Origin: Bacteroidota bacterium
GTDB lineage: Bacteria; Bacteroidota; Bacteroidia; B-17B0; B-17BO
Direction of reading: 5' to 3'
Assembly (NCBI GenBank): GCA_947462425.1
Contig: CANHPI010000026.1
Location: forward strand, 1-14,085
Length of the DNA stretch: 14,085 bases
The translations under genes and the position numbers were made by a program. Positions 7,190-12,889 of the stretch are shown here, in pieces; the stretch's first letter is position 1; every line of letters begins with the position of its first letter. The notes below the pieces were generated by a model. The model was not told the DNA's origin and searched no databases. It worked only from the letters and a program-made list of their open reading frames with translations.

Positions 7190-8130
7190 TGGAAAACTTT
7201 AAAACTGAAGATATTTTAAAAACCTTATTGCCGCATTGGAAAAAATTAATTACAGTATTAATTGTGTCCGTTCTTGTAGGTATTTTTATTTCATCTGAAA
7301 TGGTTATTAAACCACTTTATAAATCCTATGCAATTGTGTATCCAGTAAATTTAAGTCCAAGTTCTGAGGAATCAAATACTGAACAATTATTACAATGGTT
7401 CAATAGTGAAGAGGTTAAAAAAGCTGTATGCAACAAATTTGATTTATATAAGCATTATGATATTGATACATTAGATAATAGACATCAAACTTGGTTTAAT
7501 TTAAAATATAAAGAATTGGTATCCATTAATGCTACTTTGTATGAATCGATTGAAATATCAGTTAAGGATCAATCACCTGAGATGGCGCAAAATATTGTTA
7601 ATGGAATTATTGATGCTGTAAATGATTTAATAACAGACATTAGACGAGAAAGACTAAATGAATATATCATTAACAATCAAGAGGAATTGGAATTGGAAAA
7701 TAAAAAGGCTGATTCACTAAAATTATTAATTGATAATATTCGTAAAGAATATAATATTGTAGATGTTACTGCACAGGCAAAAATTTTATTAAAGAAGAAA
7801 CATAAAAGTGGGGGAGAAAAAAGTTTGAATGAATCAGAAAATCAAACATTAAATGGTATAACAAATAAAGTGACGGATTTAAATACCTTAGGAACTATTT
7901 ATTCAAGTCAGTTAGGAACCTATAATTACTTCAGAAATGAGGTAAATAAATTTAAATTTGAGCATAATAGTCATATAAGTTATACCAATGTTGTTTCAAA
8001 ACCAACATTACCCGACAGTAAATGCTATCCTATAAGATCCTTAATTATAGCCATTATCTCGTTATCATCTTTATTGATAGCTTGTATTGTTATTATTTTT
8101 TTAAATATCAATAAGCAACAAATTGATTAA
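7189..8130 (+). CDS. Wzz-type chain-length determinant protein (second paralogue)
   Basis: 313 residues with the same layout as its upstream neighbour: membrane helix 1 at about 18-36 followed by KPLYKSYAIVYPVN, a helical periplasmic domain with charged residues around 150-210, and a C-terminal helix (about 287-307) preceded by KPTLPDSKCYPIRS. The shared segment here is EQLLQWFNSEEVKKAV followed by FDLYKHYDID. It starts within the stop codon of the first paralogue (TAATG) and its own end overlaps the next gene by 8 nt, so the three genes are co-transcribed and coupled. It is shorter than the first copy, mainly in the periplasmic part. Two divergent Wzz proteins could form hetero-oligomers or set two chain lengths; that is inference. 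Confidence 0.83.
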   Translation: MENFKTEDILKTLLPHWKKLITVLIVSVLVGIFISSEMVIKPLYKSYAIVYPVNLSPSSEESNTEQLLQWFNSEEVKKAVCNKFDLYKHYDIDTLDNRHQTWFNLKYKELVSINATLYESIEISVKDQSPEMAQNIVNGIIDAVNDLITDIRRERLNEYIINNQEELELENKKADSLKLLIDNIRKEYNIVDVTAQAKILLKKKHKSGGEKSLNESENQTLNGITNKVTDLNTLGTIYSSQLGTYNYFRNEVNKFKFEHNSHISYTNVVSKPTLPDSKCYPIRSLIIAIISLSSLLIACIVIIFLNINKQQID

Positions 8131-9580
8131 ACTTAAAAATACTTACGTATTTTATTTTATAATCATTAGTTACATTTTAATTAATGCTTATGTGTTGCTA
8201 TTTGCAAAAGATATGTTCTATCTTTTCAATTTATTGCCATTTTTTATTTTAATTATTTTATTAGCTGTTTTTGACATTGAAAAAATCATGTATATCATGG
8301 TTTTTTCTACACCACTAGCAATTAGCTTAAAGGAGTTAGGCTTAAATGATGGACTTAATTTAAGTTTGCCAGCAGAGCCATTAATGATTGGTATTACATT
8401 TATTTACTTTTTAAACGAGCTAAATAGTGGATTTACAAATAGTCGTATTTTAAAGCATCCAATAACTTTAATTATTATTATTCAGTTAATTTGGATTCTT
8501 ATTACAACCATTACTAGCGAATTACCTATTATTTCAATGAAGTTTATTTTGGCCCGTATTTGGTTTTTAACGTCTTGTTATTTTATTTGTACCGAATTGT
8601 TTAAAAAGCAACGGGCTATTATAAATCATTTATTGTTTTATTCAATTGCATTGGCAATTGTTGCCATTATAACCACAATTAAGCATTCGGCTTATGCATT
8701 TGATGAAAAAATTGCCGATTGGATTGTATCACCTTTTTATAATGACCATACAGCTTATGGAGCAGCTTTAGCAATGTATATTCCTGTTATGTGCGGTATG
8801 TTATTTATGAAAAATATTTCAAAAGTCATTAAAATAGTTTGTTTTACAATCTTAACTATTTTTATAATATCTATTATTGTTTCATTTGCCAGAGCAGGTT
8901 GGTTAAGTTTAGTGGTTTCGTTAGCTGTATTAGTAAGTTTATTATTAAAAATAAAATTCAGAACAATATTATTAACCATCATTGGAACTGTTGTTATTTT
9001 TATGTCTTTTCAAACCGAAATTTTAATGGTGTTAGGAAGAAATAATACAGATTCGGATGGTGATATTACAGCAAATATTGAATCCATGTCCAATATTTCT
9101 ACAGATGCCTCTAACCTAGAACGTTTAAACAGATGGAGTTGCGCTTTACAAATGTTTGAAGAAAAACCTTTTTTAGGTTTTGGGCCAGGTACTTATCAGT
9201 TTTTATATGCACCTTTTCAAAAAAGCAGTCTTAAAACAATTATATCAACCAATTTTGGAGATAAAGGAAATGCTCACAGCGAATATTTGGGTCCTTTATG
9301 TGAACAAGGTTTATTGGGTTCGTTAATAGTTATTGTTTTAGTATTTGCTGTAATGTTTTTGGGTTATAGATTAGTTTATACTGTAAAAGATAAGTCAATT
9401 AAAATATTAACTATTACAATTTTAATGGGACTAAGTACATATTTTGTTCATGGTTTTTTAAATAATTTTTTAGATACAGATAAAGCCTCAGTTCCATTTT
9501 GGGGCTTCTTAGCTATGTTAGTTTGTATTGATGTTTATTTTAAAGATTATACACCTGCTGAAAACGAAAAATTAATTTAA
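8123..9580 (+). CDS. O-antigen polymerase/ligase family protein (Wzy/WaaL type)
   Basis: 485 residues with about 10-12 membrane helices and a large periplasmic loop at about residues 300-395 carrying the family signature: NLERLNRWSCALQMFEEKPF (from about 331), GFGPGTYQFLY (about 352-362) and GNAHSEYLGPLCEQGLLGSL (about 381-400). The conserved Arg and the His of NAHSEYL are the residues expected for transfer of an undecaprenyl-linked glycan. Polymerase and ligase cannot be told apart from sequence; the flippase and Wzz neighbours favour polymerase. The best start is TTG 8123, which keeps the first membrane helix (about 9-28); the first ATG (about residue 31) would delete it. It overlaps the preceding wzz by 8 nt and ends the operon; no glycosyltransferase follows. 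Confidence 0.87.
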   Translation: MIKLKNTYVFYFIIISYILINAYVLLFAKDMFYLFNLLPFFILIILLAVFDIEKIMYIMVFSTPLAISLKELGLNDGLNLSLPAEPLMIGITFIYFLNELNSGFTNSRILKHPITLIIIIQLIWILITTITSELPIISMKFILARIWFLTSCYFICTELFKKQRAIINHLLFYSIALAIVAIITTIKHSAYAFDEKIADWIVSPFYNDHTAYGAALAMYIPVMCGMLFMKNISKVIKIVCFTILTIFIISIIVSFARAGWLSLVVSLAVLVSLLLKIKFRTILLTIIGTVVIFMSFQTEILMVLGRNNTDSDGDITANIESMSNISTDASNLERLNRWSCALQMFEEKPFLGFGPGTYQFLYAPFQKSSLKTIISTNFGDKGNAHSEYLGPLCEQGLLGSLIVIVLVFAVMFLGYRLVYTVKDKSIKILTITILMGLSTYFVHGFLNNFLDTDKASVPFWGFLAMLVCIDVYFKDYTPAENEKLI

Positions 9581-9707
9581 TACTTTTCTACGCTAGTATA
9601 ATAATATTGATCAGTTTTTCAATACAAGTATTTCCATAAATCACAAAATTTAAAAGCTACTTTATTTAACCACCAATGGAATAAATTCAATCAATTTTGT
9701 TAAAAAT

Positions 9708-9739
9708 AAAAAAGGATTCCTAACTAGGAATCCTTTTTT
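9708..9739. terminator. Bidirectional terminator between the polymerase gene and ndk
   Basis: GGATTCCTA (9714-9722) pairs with TAGGAATCC (9725-9733), flanked by A6 on the left and T6 on the right. It therefore has the stem plus U-tract form on both strands. It serves the plus-strand polysaccharide operon and the minus-strand ndk, which converge here. Confidence 0.93.
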
Positions 9740-9759
9740 GAATAAATGAATTTTTTAAA

Positions 9760-10179
9760 TTAGAAGCGTTCTATCTGAGAAAAGAAAAAGTTTGCTTCAG
9801 CATTAGCGTTTTCATCGCTATCAGAACCATGAACTGCATTTGCAGCAATAGATTTTGCAAATAATTTACGAATAGTTCCTTCGTCAGCTTTAGTAGGATC
9901 AGTTGCTCCAATTAATGTTCTGTATTCAGCTACAGCGTTATCTTTAGATAATATTGCAGCAACTATTGGTCCGCTGCTCATATAGCTTACTAATTCGCCA
10001 TAAAAAGGACGTTCTTTGTGAACTTCATAAAATTTACCAGCTGTTTCAGCACTTAACTTCATGTATTTCATAGCTACAATTTTAAAACCTGATTGGTTTA
10101 TTTTCGCTAAAATTGGGCCGATATTGTTAGCCTCAACTCCATCGGGCTTAATCATTGTAAAAGTAATATTTCCTGCCAT
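9760..10179 (-). CDS. ndk: Nucleoside diphosphate kinase
   Basis: 139 residues, the usual length. The enzyme moves the gamma phosphate of ATP onto NDPs through a phosphohistidine, balancing cytoplasmic NTP pools. It begins [15 protein letters not shown] with the nucleotide-binding Lys11; the active-site His117 is in [12 protein letters not shown], and the family segment [16 protein letters not shown] is at 56-71. The start is ATG 10179; a longer frame beginning TTG at 10200 would add seven Lys-rich residues but that codon lies inside the -7 promoter box, so it cannot be translated from this promoter. Free-standing gene with its own promoter and a shared terminator. Confidence 0.97.
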   Translation of the reverse strand: MAGNITFTMIKPDGVEANNIGPILAKINQSGFKIVAMKYMKLSAETAGKFYEVHKERPFYGELVSYMSSGPIVAAILSKDNAVAEYRTLIGATDPTKADEGTIRKLFAKSIAANAVHGSDSDENANAEANFFFSQIERF

Positions 10180-10197
10180 TTTATTTTTTTTAGAGCG

Positions 10198-10227
10198 CAA
10201 AGATACAATTATTGTCTTTAAATCAAA
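10198..10227 (-). promoter_or_regulatory. ndk promoter
   Basis: On the minus strand TTTG (10224-10227), an 18-nt spacer and TATCTTTG (10198-10205) fit the Bacteroidota consensus. Transcription would start near 10191, giving a leader of about 12 nt before the ATG at 10179. Confidence 0.75.
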
Positions 10228-10569
10228 TATTCTCTGTCTTTAAAATATTTAGGTTGCTCCTAAACACTTATATTCAAAAGATATGATTAAAAAATCAATC
10301 TTAAAAATATTGATTTAATCGAATAGTTAGTGGAAATTGAATTATTGTAATGAAGCAGCAAAAATAATTAATTTAAATTTTGTGATTTTAAGTTGAATGT
10401 AAGAGTAAATTATTACATTATACTTTACAAGATAATCAGAGAATTGAATTGTAATTAATTATAAATGTACTAAGGCTTTTAGGACTTTAAATTATTTTTT
10501 TAATTCCAATTTAAATGGCTTAGTTGATTTTTTTGATTAAAAATAAAAGGCAGTGTTGTCAACGCATTT
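10228..10569. other. Gene-free AT-rich spacer between ndk and the small lipoprotein gene
   Basis: No convincing reading frame, RNA gene or promoter is seen. The only structure is an imperfect hairpin, GATTAAAAAATCAAT (10285-10299) against ATTGATTTAATC (10309-10320), with a three-base bulge. It is too far from either gene end and too A/T-rich to call a terminator. Confidence 0.5.
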
Positions 10570-10758
10570 TTATTTTACCGAACATGAAACACCCTGCGAT
10601 ACAGATACGCAATATGTTTTGGCTTCTTTTTTTGTAACATTGGTAAAAGTAGCTTGAGAATTTATACTACCATCTTGATTAGTACAAGTGCAAACTCTGT
10701 CTTTTTTACAAGATGTTAAACAAATAAATAAAATAGTTATTAGAGTTAAATTTTTCAT
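10570..10758 (-). CDS. Small cysteine-rich lipoprotein, unknown function
   Basis: 62 residues. Signal peptide with lipobox LTSC (acylated Cys17) followed by KKD, so a lipid-anchored envelope protein of about 45 mature residues. After the lipobox there are four further cysteines, at 23, 25, 50 and 59 (VCTCTNQDG, TYCVSVSQGVSC), able to form two disulfides in the periplasm. Small lipoproteins with CTCT near the N-terminus and KKEAK..C later are familiar in Flavobacteriia-like genomes, but I know of no assigned role. It starts 24 nt after the miaE stop and has a -7 box inside that gap, so it can be expressed alone or by read-through from miaE. Confidence 0.75.
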   Translation of the reverse strand: MKNLTLITILFICLTSCKKDRVCTCTNQDGSINSQATFTNVTKKEAKTYCVSVSQGVSCSVK

Positions 10759-10769
10759 GTTTTTTATTT

Positions 10770-10777
10770 CAAATATA
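10770..10777 (-). promoter_or_regulatory. -7 box of the small lipoprotein gene
   Basis: TATATTTG on the minus strand, 11 nt before the ATG at 10758, squeezed into the 24-nt gap after miaE. No recognisable -33 TTTG lies at 18-20 nt (that stretch is the end of miaE). The predicted leader is only a few bases. Confidence 0.5.
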
Positions 10778-10782
10778 GGAAT

Positions 10783-11367
10783 TTACCCATGAATTGTTTC
10801 TTTTTTGCTGTAGTTTTTTATTAATTCAGCTTCAAAATTTAACCATTCAAGCCATCTTGCATCAATATCCTCAAACTGGCTGCCATATTTACGGGCAAAA
10901 CCTATAAATAGCGTATAATGTGTTGCTTCACTAATCATCAAATCTCTATAAAACGATTTTAAATCTTCGTCGTTTATTTGTTCAGACAATAATTTAAAAC
11001 GTTCGCAACTTCTAGCTTCAATTATAGCACCAAATAAAAGTCTGTCAATTAAAACAATTTCTTTTTTATGCCCTTTTCTCATAAACTTATATAGCTCACC
11101 AACATATTCATCTTTACGTTCAAAGCCAAGCCTAAAACCGCGTTCTTTAATTTTTTGATGAACCATTTCAAAATGCGTTAATTCCTCTTTTGCCAGTTTT
11201 ACCATTTCTTCCACTAAATCAGTATGATAAGGATAGCTAATCATAATAGAAAGTGCATTGGTTGCCGCTTTTTGCTCACAATAGGCATGATCAGTTAAAA
11301 TTTCTTCAATATTTGTTTCAACAATATTTACCCAACGAGGGTCAGTTTCTAATTTTAATCCTAACAT
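10783..11367 (-). CDS. miaE: tRNA hydroxylase MiaE (ms2io6A37 formation)
   Basis: 194 residues. MiaE is a ferritin-like di-iron monooxygenase that hydroxylates the isopentenyl group of ms2i6A at position 37 of tRNAs reading UNN codons. The di-iron ligand pattern is complete: Glu31 (HAYCEQKAA), Glu62 and His65 (EELTHFEMVH), Glu117 (IIEARSCERF) and Glu147 and His150 (SEATHYTLF). The start chosen is ATG 11367 (MLGLKLETDPRW), the usual N-terminus of the family; an upstream TTG at 11391 lies inside the -7 promoter box. O2-dependent chemistry implies an organism that meets oxygen. The small lipoprotein gene follows 24 nt downstream. Confidence 0.93.
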   Translation of the reverse strand: MLGLKLETDPRWVNIVETNIEEILTDHAYCEQKAATNALSIMISYPYHTDLVEEMVKLAKEELTHFEMVHQKIKERGFRLGFERKDEYVGELYKFMRKGHKKEIVLIDRLLFGAIIEARSCERFKLLSEQINDEDLKSFYRDLMISEATHYTLFIGFARKYGSQFEDIDARWLEWLNFEAELIKNYSKKETIHG

Positions 11368-11388
11368 TGTGCTTTGGTTTGATAATAG

Positions 11389-11396
11389 CAAAGTTA
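11389..11396 (-). promoter_or_regulatory. -7 box of miaE
   Basis: TAACTTTG on the minus strand matches TAnnTTTG. Initiation near 11382 leaves about 15 nt to the ATG at 11367. This placement decides against the upstream TTG codon as start. No clear -33 element. Confidence 0.6.
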
Positions 11397-11571
11397 GAAA
11401 GTTTTTTGCTAAGTTGATTTTTTAACCACATGAAAAAAATAGGTGGTTATGTTGAAGAATTGTTTTTCTTTATTAGTGAAAATAAGTATTTTGAATTAGA
11501 TTGTAAAATTAAACCTGTTTTTTATCGTAAATCCTTTGTCTTTAAAGTCTCTTCAATCTTTTGAGTCTTGA

Positions 11572-12021
11572 TTAGTCTCTTAACTTATCTAATAAATCGT
11601 TAAGCGTCGTTATTTCCTTTGGCGATAAAGATTTAAAAAATTGTTCAGATGTATTATCTATATAGTCTAAAGATTGTAATAGTTCTAATCCTTTGTCAGT
11701 AATTACAATATCAACGCTTCTTCTATCGTTTGGGCATTCTTTTCGTACTAATAATTTTTTTGAATTTAATTTATCTACTATTCTGGATGCGTCACTCATT
11801 CTATCCAACATTCTTTCTTTAATAAGTTTAATACTACAAGGTTTTGGATGTTGCCCTCTTAAAATTCTTAAGACATTATACTGTTGAATAGTTATTTCAG
11901 AATCTTTAAAAAAACAATCGTGTTTGCCATTTATCCAATTAGTTGTATAAATTAAATTAAGCATTAACTTTTGTTCAATGCTTTTAAATTTTTGTTGTTG
12001 TATTTCGTCTTCTAATTTCAA
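11572..12021 (-). CDS. MarR-family transcriptional regulator
   Basis: 149 residues with the MarR winged-helix fold: N-terminal dimerisation helix (1-38, with TNWINGKHDCFFK), TIQQYNVLRILRGQHPKP (44-61), recognition helix region DRMSDASRIVDKLNSKKLLVR (73-93) and the wing ECPNDRRSVDIVIT (95-108) with its conserved Asp-Arg-Arg. Start is TTG 12021; no ATG exists upstream in frame before a TAG, and the first internal Met (20) would cut the dimerisation helix. It lies 53 nt downstream of yceI on the same strand, behind a hairpin with a U-tract, so it is probably expressed by partial read-through. The tandem palindrome at the yceI promoter is the likely operator, which would make it autoregulatory. 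Cysteines at 36, 62 and 96 could sense redox state, but that is speculation. Confidence 0.88.
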   Translation of the reverse strand: MKLEDEIQQQKFKSIEQKLMLNLIYTTNWINGKHDCFFKDSEITIQQYNVLRILRGQHPKPCSIKLIKERMLDRMSDASRIVDKLNSKKLLVRKECPNDRRSVDIVITDKGLELLQSLDYIDNTSEQFFKSLSPKEITTLNDLLDKLRD

Positions 12022-12027
12022 TATTAT

Positions 12028-12057
12028 AAAAATAGTCCCCGGTTTTGCCGAGGACTA
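12028..12057 (-). terminator. Hairpin terminator/attenuator between yceI and marR
   Basis: On the minus strand TAGTCCTCGG, loop CAAAA, then CCGGGGACTA and five Ts (arms at 12033-12042 and 12048-12057). One pair is U-G in the minus-strand RNA but would be a C-A mismatch in plus-strand RNA, which fixes the working strand. It ends 7 nt before the marR start codon, so it should cap most yceI transcripts and lower marR expression. Confidence 0.85.
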
Positions 12058-12074
12058 AATTAATTATTTAATTT

Positions 12075-12674
12075 TTATTTTGCTTTTGTAATTTCTATAT
12101 TAATATCTAATCTTACTTCTTCGCTAACTGCAACACCTCCAGCTTCTAAAACTGCGTTCCAAACTAAACCAAAATCTTTACGATTAACATTACCAGTTAC
12201 TTTAAAAGCATATCGCTCCATTCCGTATGGATCTTTAACAATTTTTGATGCTCCAATTGCATTTAAGGTTACAGATTTAGTAACTCCATGCATGGTTAAA
12301 TCCCCAATTAATGTATATGTATTTTTTATTTTACCAGCTTTCATTGATTTACTTACAAAGGTGATTTTTGGGAATTTTGCAACATCAAAAAAGTCAGCAC
12401 TTTTTAAATGACCATCTCTTTTTTCATCGTCAGTGTTTATACTTGCAGCATCTACTGAAAAATCAATTTTTGCATCCGTAAAATCTGCATCAGCCTTTAA
12501 CGAAGATACTTTTCCTTCGTAAACTTTAAATTTACCTTCTGTTTCACTTACCATCATGTGCGTAACTGCAAATCCTAATTTACTATGAGATGCATCTACA
12601 TTCCAGTTTGTTTGTGCTTTTGCATTTACAGATATTACTGCAACTGCTACTAATGTTTTTAATGTTGTTTTCAT
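12075..12674 (-). CDS. YceI-family periplasmic lipid-binding protein
   Basis: 199 residues with a type I signal peptide (cleavage likely after AKA20, before Gln21). YceI proteins are lipocalin-like beta barrels in the periplasm that bind polyisoprenoid or related amphiphilic molecules. Family motifs appear in order: WNVDASHSKLGFAVTHMMV (24-42), DDEKRDGHLKSADFFDVAKF (82-101), FVSKS (106-110), GDLTMHGVTKSVTL (124-137), RKDFGLVWN (165-173) and the C-terminal EEVRLDINIEI. Starts at ATG 12674, about 34 nt after the predicted transcription start. It is first in a unit with marR and is divergent from thrS. Linked yceI-marR pairs recur in Bacteroidota, so repression by the neighbouring MarR is likely. 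Confidence 0.93.
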   Translation of the reverse strand: MKTTLKTLVAVAVISVNAKAQTNWNVDASHSKLGFAVTHMMVSETEGKFKVYEGKVSSLKADADFTDAKIDFSVDAASINTDDEKRDGHLKSADFFDVAKFPKITFVSKSMKAGKIKNTYTLIGDLTMHGVTKSVTLNAIGASKIVKDPYGMERYAFKVTGNVNRKDFGLVWNAVLEAGGVAVSEEVRLDINIEITKAK

Positions 12675-12715
12675 AAATTAATTTTATTGTTTTTGTGTTA
12701 TTAATTATTATTACG

Positions 12716-12754
12716 CAAATATATGTTATAACATTAGATGTTTTAACATCTAAT
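12716..12754 (-). promoter_or_regulatory. yceI promoter with tandem MarR-type operator
   Basis: The -7 box TATATTTG is on the minus strand at 12716-12723. Directly upstream of it lie two copies of ATGTT-N2-AACAT, at 12723-12734 (ATGTTATAACAT) and 12738-12749 (ATGTTTTAACAT), 15 bp apart; the second widens to a 22-bp palindrome with 10-bp arms at 12733-12754. Together they fill the region between the -7 and -33 positions, and no -33 TTTG is present. A protein bound here would block RNA polymerase. The adjacent MarR is the obvious candidate. Confidence 0.75.
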
Positions 12755-12784
12755 TTGAAATAATTGTTAAATTATTGATTAAGA

Positions 12785-12831
12785 GTTAATTTAAATTTAT
12801 TTATTTTAATTTCTATCAAATTTAAATTAAC
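12785..12831. repeat. 14-bp perfect inverted repeat upstream of thrS
   Basis: GTTAATTTAAATTT (12785-12798) and AAATTTAAATTAAC (12818-12831), separated by 19 nt. The right arm covers the place where the thrS -33 element would be. It is almost pure A/T, so chance is possible; it could be a binding site or simply bendable promoter DNA. Confidence 0.45.
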
Positions 12832-12840
12832 AAATTCTAG

Positions 12841-12848
12841 TATATTTG
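12841..12848 (+). promoter_or_regulatory. -7 box of thrS
   Basis: TATATTTG, a full match to TAnnTTTG, 41 nt before the thrS ATG. Transcription from about 12853 would give a leader of roughly 37 nt that contains the anticodon-arm-like hairpin. No TTTG at 19 nt upstream. Confidence 0.65.
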
Positions 12849-12864
12849 TCGTCCAAATTTAAAG

Positions 12865-12881
12865 CCCACGTTGTAAGTGGG
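12865..12881 (+). promoter_or_regulatory. Leader hairpin resembling the tRNA-Thr anticodon arm, putative ThrRS operator
   Basis: CCCAC (12865-12869) pairs with GTGGG (12877-12881) around the 7-nt loop GTTGTAA. A 5-bp stem with a 7-nt loop is the geometry of a tRNA anticodon arm. In tRNA numbering the loop reads G32 U33 U34 G35 U36 A37 A38, that is the invariant U33 and the anticodon UGU of tRNA-Thr. The 3' arm and the following G and A bases (12879-12885) form the only purine-rich stretch before the ATG at 12890. In E. coli, ThrRS represses its own mRNA by binding a leader hairpin that imitates the tRNA-Thr anticodon arm; the same mechanism is inferred here. Position 32 is normally a pyrimidine, a deviation. 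Confidence 0.6.
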
Positions 12882-12889
12882 GAAAGTAT

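Noticed and set aside
8839..9045. Overlapping reading frames inside the polymerase gene on both strands
   Set aside because: Low-complexity Ile/Asn/Phe translations caused by A/T-rich sequence; the main frame has clear family motifs.
10180..10200. N-terminal extension of Ndk from TTG 10200
   Set aside because: The TTG is part of the -7 promoter box, and family proteins start at MAGN-like sequence.
10285..10320. Imperfect hairpin in the ndk/lipoprotein spacer as terminator or small RNA
   Set aside because: Bulged, A/T only, about 250 nt from the end of the upstream gene; no promoter nearby.
11368..11391. Eight-residue N-terminal extension of MiaE from TTG 11391
   Set aside because: The codon lies within the -7 box and MLGLKL is the normal family start.
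11423..11449. TAACCAC / GTGGTTA hairpin between marR and miaE
   Set aside because: 7-bp stem with a 13-nt loop and no U-tract; no clear role.
11430..11564. 44-residue plus-strand reading frame between marR and miaE
   Set aside because: No promoter box, no recognisable motif, composition typical of translated A/T-rich spacer.
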